NCBI RefSeq assembly: GCF_035938995.1
Contig: NZ_DASZGI010000205.1
Location: 1 to 28,813 of the forward strand
Direction: 5' to 3'
Origin: DASZGI01 sp035938995
Lineage (GTDB): Bacteria; Actinomycetota; Actinomycetes; Streptomycetales; Catenulisporaceae
Length of the DNA: 28,813 nt
The notes beneath the pieces are model-generated. The model was not told where the DNA came from, did no database searches, and was given only the letters and a program-made list of their open reading frames with translations. The position numbers and the translations under genes are program-made. Below are positions 15,576 through 23,798 of this stretch, piece by piece (the first letter of the stretch is position 1; every line of letters begins with the position of its first letter).

Positions 15576-16418
15576 ATGTCACGTTATCAGTGGGGGCAAC
15601 GGCACCCAGGGATCGACCGGCTCGAGGAGCGGATCGGCCCGGCACGCGAGCGCGTGGTCGGCCACCCGCTGTACGCCCGCCTCGCCGACCTCCCGGCGAT
15701 CAGGATATTCATGGAGCACCATGTCTTCGCGGTGTGGGACTTCATGTCCCTGCTCAAATCCCTGCAACGCGAGCTGACCTGTGTGCAGGTGCCGTGGGTG
15801 CCGACCGGCCCGACCGGCAGCAGGCGCCTGATCAACGACATCGTGCTGGTGGAGGAGAGCGACGAACTGCGCGGCGGCTTCATCAGCCATTTCGAGCTCT
15901 ACCTCGACGGCATGCGGGAGGCGGGCGCGGACACCGGGCCGATCGACGCGTTGCTCGGACTGCTGCGAGCGCGCCGGCCGGTCCTCGCCGCGCTCACCGA
16001 GGCGGGGGTGCCCGCGCCGGCCGCCGACTTCGTCGCCACGACCTGGCGGTTCGTCGAGGCGGCGCCGGTCCACGCCAGGGCCGCCGCCTTCGCCTTCGGC
16101 CGCGAGGATCTGATCCCGGAGATGTTCCGCCAGGTCGTCGGCGTCAACGAGCGCGTGGGCGGGCTCGGCACCTTCGTGGACTACCTCGCCCGGCACATCG
16201 AGGTCGACGGCGAGCAGCACACGCCGATGGCCATGCAGATGCTGGCGGACCTCTGCATGGACGACGAGGCGAAGTGGCAGGACTGCGCGCAGGCGGTCAA
16301 CGCGGCACTGACGGCGCGGGCGCGCTTGTGGGACGGGATCCTGGCCGCCGTCGAGGACCGGGCCCCGGCCCCGCTCGGGCTCCTCGCCCCGGCGGCATCG
16401 GGCGGATCGGCCCGCTGA
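15576..16418 (+). CDS. DUF3050 haem-oxygenase-like protein, putative diiron oxidase
   Basis: A 280-residue all-helical protein that I recognise as the DUF3050 family. Candidate metal ligands: E47/H48/H49 in FMEHHVFAVWDFM, E93/E94 in IVLVEESDE, H105/E107 in SHFELYLDGM, and H207, E209, D211, H215 in RHIEVDGEQH. The DDEAKWQDCAQAVNAAL tail is typical. The fold is shared with haem-oxygenase-like diiron oxidases (such as UndA, SznF or BesC) that do N-oxygenation, C-C cleavage or desaturation. The ATG has AGGAGA 5 bases upstream. Its position between PhyH and E1 genes suggests oxidation of an aryl-acyl or amino intermediate. The reaction cannot be told from sequence. Confidence 0.75.
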   Translation: MSRYQWGQRHPGIDRLEERIGPARERVVGHPLYARLADLPAIRIFMEHHVFAVWDFMSLLKSLQRELTCVQVPWVPTGPTGSRRLINDIVLVEESDELRGGFISHFELYLDGMREAGADTGPIDALLGLLRARRPVLAALTEAGVPAPAADFVATTWRFVEAAPVHARAAAFAFGREDLIPEMFRQVVGVNERVGGLGTFVDYLARHIEVDGEQHTPMAMQMLADLCMDDEAKWQDCAQAVNAALTARARLWDGILAAVEDRAPAPLGLLAPAASGGSAR

Positions 16419-16430
16419 GCGGAAGGGACA

Positions 16431-17429
16431 GTGATGGCCGACGGCGTCGATTCACAGCGCGCACGCTCGACGAGCGCAGAGCTGTATCGAACCATGCGGT
16501 TGATCCGGCGGTTCGAGGAGCGGGCGATCGAGTTGGTGCGCTCCGGCGTGATCGCGGGCGGCATCCATCCGTACATCGGCCAGGAGGCGATCGCGGCCGG
16601 GGTCTGCGCGGCCCTGCGCCGCGACGACTTCATCACCAGCACCCACCGGGGCCACGGCCACGTGCTGGCGAAGGGAGCTGATCCGGCGCGGATGCTCGCC
16701 GAGTTGGCCGGCCGGGAGGGCGGGCTCAATCAGGGTCGTGGCGGCTCGATGCACGCCGCCGACTTCGGGCTCGGCATCCTGGGCGCGGACGCGATCGTCG
16801 GTGCGGCGGCGCCCATTGCGGCCGGTGCCGCCTGGGCGGCCCGACAAGCCGGCTCGGACCGCGTCGCGACGTGCTTTTTCGGCGACGGCGCGGTCAACCA
16901 GGGGGTGGTGTTCGAGGCCTTCAACCTGGCCGCGCTGTGGCAGGTGCCGATCATCTTCGTCTGTGAGAACAACGGCTTCGCGACGTCCACGCGCACGGAG
17001 GACGCCGTAGCGGGCACGATCGCCGGGCGCGGCGCGGCGTTCGGCATGTGGACGCGCACCATGGACGGCATGGACGTGGAGGCGGTGCTCGCCGCTGCCA
17101 CCGAAGCGGTCGATCGGGCCCGCGGCGGCCATGGTCCCTCGCTCCTGGAGTGCCTGACCTATCGGTTCGACGCACACCACACCTTCGAATACACCGCGCG
17201 GCCTCGCTATCGGACTACTGAAGAAATAGAGGCCGCGCAGGCCCGCGACCCGCTGCCGCGCCAAGGTGCCCGGCTGCCCGAGCAGGTCCGCGAAGCGATC
17301 GACGCCGAGATCGAAGACCTGCTTACCGAGGCCGTGCAGTTCGCCCTCGACAGCCCGCACCCGGACCCATCCACAGCGCTCGAGTACCTCTACGCCGACA
17401 GCACGCCGGTCAGGGCGGGAGTCGCGTAA
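16431..17429 (+). CDS. thiamine-diphosphate-dependent 2-oxoacid dehydrogenase E1 alpha subunit
   Basis: A 332-residue E1 alpha (GTG 16431; ATG 16434 would lose one residue; GGAAGGG lies upstream). The ThDP motif is GDGAVNQG at 151-158 ending with ENN at 179-181. GGIHPYIGQEAIAAGV and STHRGHGH are family blocks, and FDAHHTFEY replaces the usual RxHGHS-like segment. Its stop overlaps the E1 beta ATG (TAATG). No E2 or E3 gene lies in the window. Comparable orphan E1 pairs act in phenylglycine formation (PglB/PglC) and in two-carbon branching of avilamycin (AviB1/AviB2). The 2-oxo acid used here is unknown. Confidence 0.9.
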   Translation: MMADGVDSQRARSTSAELYRTMRLIRRFEERAIELVRSGVIAGGIHPYIGQEAIAAGVCAALRRDDFITSTHRGHGHVLAKGADPARMLAELAGREGGLNQGRGGSMHAADFGLGILGADAIVGAAAPIAAGAAWAARQAGSDRVATCFFGDGAVNQGVVFEAFNLAALWQVPIIFVCENNGFATSTRTEDAVAGTIAGRGAAFGMWTRTMDGMDVEAVLAAATEAVDRARGGHGPSLLECLTYRFDAHHTFEYTARPRYRTTEEIEAAQARDPLPRQGARLPEQVREAIDAEIEDLLTEAVQFALDSPHPDPSTALEYLYADSTPVRAGVA

Positions 17430-18490
17430 TGCCCAACCAGTCCTATCTCAAGGCCCTCAATCGCGCGCTCCTCGACGAGATGGAGCGCGATCCGGCGGTG
17501 TGCGTCTTCGGCGAGGACGTCAGGTCCGCGGCCACCAACGTCACCGCGGGCCTCTTCCAGCGGTTCGGGCCGCAGCGGGTCCTGGACACGCCGATCTCGG
17601 AGCAGGGGTTCACCGGTTTCGCCACCGGCGCCGCGCTGGCCGGGCTGCGCCCTGTGGTCGAGTTCCAGATCCCGTCGCTGCTCTTCCTGGCTTTCGAGCA
17701 GATCGCCGACCAGGCGCACAAGCTGTCATTGATGACGGGCGGGCAGGCGCGGGTGCCGGTGACCTACGTGGTGCCGAGCTCGGGTTCGCGTGAGGGCTGG
17801 GCGGGGCAGCACTCTGACCAGCCGTACAGCCTGTTCGCACATGTCGGAGTCAAGACCGTGGTGCCGGCCACAGTCGCCGACGCGTACGGCCTAATGGTCT
17901 CGGCGATCCGGGACGACGACCCGGTCGTGGTGTTCGCCCCGGCCGGCGCGATGCGACGGCGCCAAGACGTCGACTTCGCCGCGATCGCACCGGTGCCGCT
18001 GGGGCGGGGGCGGGTGGTCCGGTCTGGAGATCAGGTCACTGTCGTGGCGGTCGGGCATCTGGTGCACGACGCGCTCGCGGTCGCCGACGAGCTCGCCGCG
18101 CTCGTGTCCGTCGAGGTCTTCGATCCTCGCACGCTGCATCCTTTCGACTGGCCGGGTCTGGCCGCGTCCCTGGAACGCACGGGGCGCTTGGTCGTGATCG
18201 ACGACTCGAACCGGTCCTGCGGCATCGGCGGCGAGATCATCGCGACCGCAGCCGAGGAGATGCGCCTGATCGCCCCGCCGAAGCGGGTGACCCGGCCCGA
18301 TGGCGCCGTCCTGCCGTTCGCCGCCGCACTCGACCGGGCGCTCCAGCCGAGCCGGGAGCAGTTGCACGCCGCGATCCTCGACGTTGTCGGCCTGGGTGCG
18401 AACGGCCGCGGAGCCTGGCTGGATCGGGACGACGTGAACGGCGCCGACGGGTCGTGGACCAACCAGGTGGTCGGGGTGCCGCGTGGTTGA
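17429..18490 (+). CDS. thiamine-diphosphate-dependent 2-oxoacid dehydrogenase E1 beta subunit
   Basis: A 353-residue partner of the preceding E1 alpha. It shows VFGEDV (27-31), DTPISEQGFTGFATGAAL with the cofactor-activating glutamate E58, PVVEFQ and the active-site histidine H128 in GQHSDQPYS. The C-terminal transketolase domain has VEVFDPRTLHPFDW and DDSNRSCGIGGEI. All residues expected for catalysis appear intact. The last 8 bases overlap the condensation-domain gene. The tight coupling supports a heterotetramer dedicated to this pathway, passing an acyl or acyloin carbanion to an ACP- or CoA-bound partner (inference). Confidence 0.9.
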   Translation: MPNQSYLKALNRALLDEMERDPAVCVFGEDVRSAATNVTAGLFQRFGPQRVLDTPISEQGFTGFATGAALAGLRPVVEFQIPSLLFLAFEQIADQAHKLSLMTGGQARVPVTYVVPSSGSREGWAGQHSDQPYSLFAHVGVKTVVPATVADAYGLMVSAIRDDDPVVVFAPAGAMRRRQDVDFAAIAPVPLGRGRVVRSGDQVTVVAVGHLVHDALAVADELAALVSVEVFDPRTLHPFDWPGLAASLERTGRLVVIDDSNRSCGIGGEIIATAAEEMRLIAPPKRVTRPDGAVLPFAAALDRALQPSREQLHAAILDVVGLGANGRGAWLDRDDVNGADGSWTNQVVGVPRG

Positions 18491-19895
18491 AATCGCGCCG
18501 CAGCCGACGGCCGCGCAACAGGAGTTCTCGGACCGGGTGGTCGTGCGGTTCGAGGGACCCGGCTGCGGACAGGGCCCGCTGAGCTGGGGCCAGTGGGAGA
18601 TCTGGGACACGATGCGCAAGACGGCCTCGTCACTGCCGATCGGCGGAGTCGTGGCGGTCCGGCCCGGCCGGACGGTGCAGGACATCGCCGAAGAGCTGCG
18701 GTTCTTCCTCAGCCGCTACGAGTCGATGCGGACCAAGGTGCGCTTCGACGCGAACGGCGACCCCTACCAGGTCCTCGCCGACCGCGGCGAGGCCGTGCTC
18801 GGGATCGTCGATGTCGACGATGCGGGCGACCCGCTCCAGGCCGGTCTGCGCCTCGAGGAGCGGTGGCGCGCAGTCCAGTTCGACCACGAGCGCGAGTGGC
18901 CGATCCGGATGGCCGCGGTACGGCACCGGGGCGTGCCCACCCATGTCGTGGTGATCGTGTCGCACTTCGCCACGGACGGCGTCGGCGTGGGAATCATGGT
19001 GCGGGACCTGCGTGCGTGGCAGGCGGGCGGGTCGGCGGGAAGCCGCGCGGCCGCCATGGGACCGCTGGAGCTGGCACGCCACCAGCGTGAGCCTTCCGCG
19101 ATGCGCCAAAGCGAGATGTCGCTGCGCTATTGGGACCGCCTGCTGCGCAAGGCGGACCCGGTCAGATTCGCGCCCGGGCAAGACCGCAGCCAGCCCCGCT
19201 ACATGAGGACGGATCTTGATTCGCCCGCGCTGTACCTGGCGTTGAAGCGTTTGACTCCGGGTGGCGCGGGCGCCGATATGCCCGTGCTTCTGGCGGCGTA
19301 TGCGAGAGCGACCGCCCGGGTGACCGGGATCTCTCCGTCCCTGGTCCGGATGACCGTCAACAACCGCTTTCGTGCCGGGTTGGCGGAGGTGTCGCATCCG
19401 CTGTGTCTCAACGGCCTTCTGATGCTCGACGTCGCCCAAGTCTCCTTCGCCGAGGCCGTGGAGCGGGCGAGGGCGGCTTCGCTCCACGGCATGAAGTACG
19501 CGTATTACAACCCGACCGACCTGTACCGCCTGCGCGCCGCGGTCGCCGCGGATCGCGGGTGCGAGGTCGATCTCGGAATGCTGTTCAACGATCAGCGCTC
19601 GGCCGATCGGCTCGAGGAAGCCGGGCCGCCGCCGACACCGGAGGAGATCTCGGCGGCGCTGTCCGGGCACAGTCTTCGACGCGAGCCGATGGCGCTGTTC
19701 ATCGAGAAGCTGATGGTCTTCGCGCGCGACGTCCCCGGCGAGTTCGTACGGCTGTCGGCCGAATCCGACAGGCGATATGTGTCCGCGCGGGAGGTCGAGC
19801 AGATCTTGCTGTCCATGGAGGCGATCGTCGTGCAGGCGGCGTGCAATAGCGCGGTCCTCGCCGACGCGCCGCGCCCGGAAAGCGCCGTCTCGTGA
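18483..19895 (+). CDS. stand-alone NRPS-type condensation domain protein
   Basis: A 470-residue protein made of one condensation domain with no adenylation or carrier domain. Visible motifs are C1-like LSWGQWEIWD (33-42), C2-like RYESMRTKV, and the catalytic motif SHFATDG at 160-166 in place of HHxxxDG: the second, catalytic His (H161), D165 and G166 are kept while the first His is Ser. It would form an amide or ester between carrier-bound partners. Start GTG 18483 lies inside the E1 beta gene end. The neighbouring free ACPs and ligases are its probable donors and acceptors. Confidence 0.87.
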   Translation: MVEIAPQPTAAQQEFSDRVVVRFEGPGCGQGPLSWGQWEIWDTMRKTASSLPIGGVVAVRPGRTVQDIAEELRFFLSRYESMRTKVRFDANGDPYQVLADRGEAVLGIVDVDDAGDPLQAGLRLEERWRAVQFDHEREWPIRMAAVRHRGVPTHVVVIVSHFATDGVGVGIMVRDLRAWQAGGSAGSRAAAMGPLELARHQREPSAMRQSEMSLRYWDRLLRKADPVRFAPGQDRSQPRYMRTDLDSPALYLALKRLTPGGAGADMPVLLAAYARATARVTGISPSLVRMTVNNRFRAGLAEVSHPLCLNGLLMLDVAQVSFAEAVERARAASLHGMKYAYYNPTDLYRLRAAVAADRGCEVDLGMLFNDQRSADRLEEAGPPPTPEEISAALSGHSLRREPMALFIEKLMVFARDVPGEFVRLSAESDRRYVSAREVEQILLSMEAIVVQAACNSAVLADAPRPESAVS

Positions 19896-19915
19896 GCACT
19901 CCCGTCGAGAAACCG

Positions 19916-19921
19916 AAGGAG
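19916..19921 (+). promoter_or_regulatory. ribosome-binding site that sets the start of the second ligase
   Basis: AAGGAG lies 9 bases before ATG 19931. The alternative GTG 19892, overlapping the previous stop, has no comparable site and would only add a 13-residue unconserved-looking leader. Confidence 0.6.
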
Positions 19922-19930
19922 ATCCAAGGC

Positions 19931-21562
19931 ATGAGCACAAGCATCGCCGGCATCCGAGCGGCGCTGGCCGCGGACCCGGACCTCGGCGCGGGCAACGTCC
20001 TGCCGAAACTCATCGAGCACGGCGCGCCGCTCGACGGGCCGGGCATGACCTTCGACACCGAGGTCGACGGCCTGCCCGCGTGGCGCGGGCTCACCCTCGG
20101 CGAACTGCACGAGCGCGTCGCGGCGCGGGCCGCCTGGCTGAACGGGCGGGGCGTGCGCCCCCGCGACCCGGTCGCGCTGTACGTGTCGGACCCGGCGGAC
20201 TGCGTGCTGAACTTCCTCGCGCTGGTGTGGCTCGGCGCCATCCCGGCGCTGATGAATCCCAGCCTGCCGGCCGACGTGGCCGCCGAGTACATCAGGCGGC
20301 TGCGGGCGGTCGGCCTGCTCACCGACGCCGACCACACGAAGCGGCTGGCCGGCCAAGAGGTCGACCTCGACCTGGTGATCGACGCCGCCGACACCGGCTC
20401 GGGCGACCCGGCGGCCGCCCCCGCCCCGTACCACCACCATCGCGACGACCCGATCGCCGTCACCCACTCCTCGGGCACCACCCGCATGCCCACGGCGGTG
20501 GTGCACTCGCACGCCAGCCTCTTCGCGGCCACCCGGACGATCCGGCTCAAGGCGCCGCGCGCGCAGGGCACCGAGCGGGTTCTCAGCGCACTGCCCGCGG
20601 CGCACGCGGCCATGATCGGTACCATCAACCAGGCGCTGTGCAATCGCAGCGAGCTGCTGTACCTCTCCCAGCGAGGCGACGGCGCGGCCGTTCTGGGCGC
20701 GATCGAGCGATGGAAGCCGACCGGGGTCTTCGGCTTCGCGGTGACGTGGGCCGAGCTGGCCCGCTACGACCTGCACGAGTACGACCTCGATTCGGTGGCG
20801 CTCTGGTTCAACACCGGCGACTGCGCGCACGAGCCGCACGTTCGCCGGCTCGTGGCGGTCGGCTCGCACGACACCGCCACCCGCGAGGGCGTCAAGCGGG
20901 TGAAGGGCTCCAGCTTCATCGACGGCCTCGGCTCGACCGAGATGGGCCACTCGGCGTTCCACATCACGCACCGGATCGACACCCAGCGGTACGGGCGCTG
21001 CGTCGGACGGCCGCACATCTTCGCCGAGGTGGCGCTGCTCGACCCGGCGACCGGCCAGGAGGTGCCGGTCGGCAGCGTGGGCCACTTCGCGCTGAAGTCG
21101 CCGACCCTGGCCCCGGGTTACTGGAACGACTCGCTGAACACCTACCGCAACCGACTGAACGGCTACTACCTCACCGGCGACCTGATGTACCGCGACGCGG
21201 ACGGCTACTACTACCACGTGGACCGGGCCGTCGACGCGGTCGACCTCGGCGGCGGCGAGTGGCTGTACACGGCTATGTCCGAGGAGCGGATCCTCAAGGC
21301 CTGCCCGGACGTGCGCGACTGCACGGTGGTGGCCGTACCCGCACCCGGCGGAGTCTTCACCGACGTGCTACTCAGCCTGCACACGTGGGCGGATCAGGCG
21401 GCGGACCGCACCGAGGCGATCCGGGCCGCGCTCTCCGAGGCCGCCGCGGCGACGCTGCGGAAGGTCGTCGTGATCGACGACAGCGAGCTGATCGTCGGCC
21501 CGACCGGGAAGGTACGCAAGTTCCTGATGCGGCAGCGGCATCTGGCCGACGTGGCGGCCTGA
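19931..21562 (+). CDS. acyl-CoA synthetase / AMP-dependent ligase 2, altered P-loop
   Basis: A 543-residue ANL-superfamily protein. It keeps the overall order: NFLALVWLGAIPALMNPS, P-loop-like THSSGTTRMPT (178-188), GLGSTEMG, YYLTGDLMYRDADGYYY and the catalytic lysine K527 in GPTGK. The P-loop usually reads SSGTTGxPK; here the second Gly is Arg and the Lys is Thr (T188), so ATP handling may be changed. It may activate a carboxylate for transfer to the ACP at 22544. ATG 19931 is chosen for its ribosome site. It is only distantly similar to the ligase at 8256. Confidence 0.85.
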   Translation: MSTSIAGIRAALAADPDLGAGNVLPKLIEHGAPLDGPGMTFDTEVDGLPAWRGLTLGELHERVAARAAWLNGRGVRPRDPVALYVSDPADCVLNFLALVWLGAIPALMNPSLPADVAAEYIRRLRAVGLLTDADHTKRLAGQEVDLDLVIDAADTGSGDPAAAPAPYHHHRDDPIAVTHSSGTTRMPTAVVHSHASLFAATRTIRLKAPRAQGTERVLSALPAAHAAMIGTINQALCNRSELLYLSQRGDGAAVLGAIERWKPTGVFGFAVTWAELARYDLHEYDLDSVALWFNTGDCAHEPHVRRLVAVGSHDTATREGVKRVKGSSFIDGLGSTEMGHSAFHITHRIDTQRYGRCVGRPHIFAEVALLDPATGQEVPVGSVGHFALKSPTLAPGYWNDSLNTYRNRLNGYYLTGDLMYRDADGYYYHVDRAVDAVDLGGGEWLYTAMSEERILKACPDVRDCTVVAVPAPGGVFTDVLLSLHTWADQAADRTEAIRAALSEAAAATLRKVVVIDDSELIVGPTGKVRKFLMRQRHLADVAA

Positions 21563-21576
21563 ATGAGGTACCCACG

Positions 21577-22503
21577 GTGACAGCGTTGCTCGACGTCTCG
21601 GTCCACCTGCCCGAGCAGCGGGTGCCCATCGAACTGGTCGCCGACCGGTACGGGCTGACGGAGATGCAGGTGAAGGTCTTTCGCCGGTACCATAAGCTCG
21701 GCGAGGTGTGCCGGGATCCGGACGGCGGGCTGATCGACCTGTTGCGCGCGGCGATCGCAAAGCTCGACGGGCTGCGTGGCCAGGAGCAGCGGGTGCGGTA
21801 TGTGCTGCACGCCCGCACGTTCCCGGTGGTGTCTCCGTATCCGCTGAATCCGGTCCGCGAGCTGTGCCGGGAATTCGGGATGGAGCACGCGAACGCCCTC
21901 GCGGTCGGCCACCACGCCTGCGCGTCCGGGCTGCTCGCCGTCGACGCGGCCGGCCGGCTCCTGGCGGCCGACCCGGATCCGGACGCCCTCGCCCTCGTCC
22001 TGGCCGGGGAGAAGACGTTCACCGGTGAGGCCGAGATCCTGCGGGACACCTCGTTCTTCAGCGAATGCGCTTCGGCGTGCCTGATCGGGCGGAACGGCCC
22101 GCATGACCGGGTCCTGGCATTCGCCGTGGACCTGCGCGGCGAATACGACGAGGATGGCGAGGAGGTCGCCTTGGCCTTCCAGCGCGACTACCCGCGCCTG
22201 CTGGCCGACGCGATCCGGGCCGCGCTGTCCCGCGCGGCGGTCCGGCTCGACGAGGTGAGCACGATCGTGCCGCACAACGTGAACGCGGCCGCGTGGCGGC
22301 AGACCTGCAAGATCCTCGGATTCCCGATCGCCAAGGTGGTACTCGAGAACGTGGCCGCGTATGGCCATGCGTTCTGCGCGGACGCATTCATCAACCACCG
22401 CACCGCGGTCGAGCGAGAGCTGCTGCGCCCGGGCGACTTTTACGTGATGGCCGCCGGAGCCGGGCGCGGCGCGGCCTTCTCGGCGCTGGTTCTCGAACAC
22501 TGA
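21577..22503 (+). CDS. KAS III (FabH-like) condensing enzyme or acyltransferase, atypical triad
   Basis: A 308-residue thiolase-fold protein. The nucleophile is C115 in GHHACASGL and the first basic residue is H233 in VPHNVN. The usual Asn of the GNTSAAS motif is replaced: the segment reads AYGHAFCADAF, with H264 at that place. The Cys-His-His set resembles neither canonical FabH (Cys-His-Asn) nor the CerJ-type acyltransferases (Cys-His-Asp). It could load a starter acyl group onto ACP, transfer acyl to oxygen or nitrogen, or do a modified condensation. GTG 21577 has TGAGG 8 bases upstream. It pairs with the Cys-less homologue at 22845. Confidence 0.8.
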   Translation: MTALLDVSVHLPEQRVPIELVADRYGLTEMQVKVFRRYHKLGEVCRDPDGGLIDLLRAAIAKLDGLRGQEQRVRYVLHARTFPVVSPYPLNPVRELCREFGMEHANALAVGHHACASGLLAVDAAGRLLAADPDPDALALVLAGEKTFTGEAEILRDTSFFSECASACLIGRNGPHDRVLAFAVDLRGEYDEDGEEVALAFQRDYPRLLADAIRAALSRAAVRLDEVSTIVPHNVNAAAWRQTCKILGFPIAKVVLENVAAYGHAFCADAFINHRTAVERELLRPGDFYVMAAGAGRGAAFSALVLEH

Positions 22504-22543
22504 ATGGCGGCGCGGTACCAATGATCTACATCGAGGGGTGAAG

Positions 22544-22843
22544 GTGACAGAACTGGACACGGACGTCGCGGCGGTCGATCCGGCGCTGCGCGACCTGGTG
22601 GTGGAGAGTATCTGCGCTCTGCTCCCCAAGGTCCTTAAGCGCGAGGTCGCCGACGCCACGGCGGACACCACGCTCATGGAGGCGCTCGGGATGAGCTCGA
22701 CCGCCGCGCTCGAGCTGGTCCTCGAGCTCGAAGAGCAGCTGGAGCGCGAGATCAGCGTCGAGGATCTGGGCCGGGAGGACTTCGCCACGATCGGCACGCT
22801 GGCCGGCTACATCGCGGCGAACCTGCTGCCCGAGGAGGAGTGA
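22544..22843 (+). CDS. acyl carrier protein 3 of the rightward operon
   Basis: A 99-residue ACP. The phosphopantetheine serine is probably S52 in EALGMSSTAALELVLELEEQL, where the usual Asp before it is Ser. The remainder (ISVEDLGREDFATIGTLAGYIAANLL) matches ACP helices III-IV. I prefer GTG 22544 because GAGGG lies 6 bases upstream; GTG 22538 is also possible. It stands between the KAS III gene and the Cys-less thiolase-fold gene, so it is probably their carrier. Confidence 0.88.
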   Translation: MTELDTDVAAVDPALRDLVVESICALLPKVLKREVADATADTTLMEALGMSSTAALELVLELEEQLEREISVEDLGREDFATIGTLAGYIAANLLPEEE

Positions 22844-22844
22844 G

Positions 22845-23798
22845 GTGTTCTCCGCAGCACCGCCGCCGCCCGGTGGCGCGGTGAGCGGCGTCTTGGGTTT
22901 GACGCGGTTGGCGAGGCTGGCCTTCCCGTCGCCCACCGGACCGGTGCTCGACGCGCTCAACACGGCGAGACTCGACGAGTATCTCAGGGACCTGCTGAGC
23001 TCGCACGGGCTCGGGCCGGCCGCGGCGGACCCGGCCGCGGGCGGCGAGTCCTACGGCGAGATGGCCGGGGAGCTGCTCGAACTCGCCGTGCCCGAGCAGG
23101 AGCCGGTCGATCTGCTCGTGCTCGCCTACTCCATCCCCGACATCAGCCCGGGACACAGCCTCACCGCCCGGCTGAGCCGGCAGTGCCCCGGCAATCCGCT
23201 GGCATTCGCGATCAGCGATCAGGGTACTGCGGCGTCGTTCACCGGCCTGCGTCTGGTCCGGCAGTACACGCGCGACACGGGACTGCATAGGGCCGTGCTG
23301 CTCGTGGTCGAGCAGGCGCTTCTGCCCTACGACCCCGGCGTTCCGGTTGCGGTTCCGGACGGGCACACGGGAGTCGCGCTGGTTTTCAGCGACGACGACG
23401 CGCCGTCGTCAGCGGACCGCCCGGTACATCTCGGATCGGTGGTGACCCGTGCGGGACTTCCCGACGAGGCGCTCCCCCGCGAGATCAATACCCTGTGCGC
23501 TGATACTCAGCCGGTGACGCTGATCCTGAGCGCCGCCCTCGCGGACAGAGTCAAAGCGCCCGACGTCGATCGGCTGCGAACCGCTCAGGTCGGGCAGCCC
23601 TTCACCGGCGTCTGGTGGGAGCTCGCAAACGAACTCTCGCTCGCGAGCGACACGCCCCACCGGATCGTGCTCGGCGACTACGACCCGCAGCAGAGTTGCC
23701 TCTGCCTGGCAGCGCTCGAAGTCGGTGCGGCCGGCGAACCGCTCTCGGTCGGCGCGCGCTCAGCACTTACCGCTGAACCGCTTCCTGCGGATGCGTAG
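22845..23798 (+). CDS. thiolase-fold (KAS III-like) protein lacking the catalytic Cys
   Basis: A 317-residue protein of no exactly recognised family. LLVLAYSIPDISPGHSLTARL and PLAFAISDQGTAASFTGLRLVRQY correspond to the KAS III segment around the nucleophile, where SQACAS-like sequence would be expected; here it reads SDQGTA with no Cys. No clear His or Asn motif follows. It starts 1 base after the ACP stop with GAGGAGGAG as ribosome site. I infer a non-catalytic partner of the KAS III at 21577 or an ACP-binding scaffold. Its end overlaps the convergent PPTase gene by 32 bases. Confidence 0.6.
   Translation: MFSAAPPPPGGAVSGVLGLTRLARLAFPSPTGPVLDALNTARLDEYLRDLLSSHGLGPAAADPAAGGESYGEMAGELLELAVPEQEPVDLLVLAYSIPDISPGHSLTARLSRQCPGNPLAFAISDQGTAASFTGLRLVRQYTRDTGLHRAVLLVVEQALLPYDPGVPVAVPDGHTGVALVFSDDDAPSSADRPVHLGSVVTRAGLPDEALPREINTLCADTQPVTLILSAALADRVKAPDVDRLRTAQVGQPFTGVWWELANELSLASDTPHRIVLGDYDPQQSCLCLAALEVGAAGEPLSVGARSALTAEPLPADA

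Noticed and set aside
16431..18490. Housekeeping pyruvate or branched-chain dehydrogenase operon
   Set aside because: No E2 or E3 genes; the genes are translationally embedded in a biosynthetic operon.
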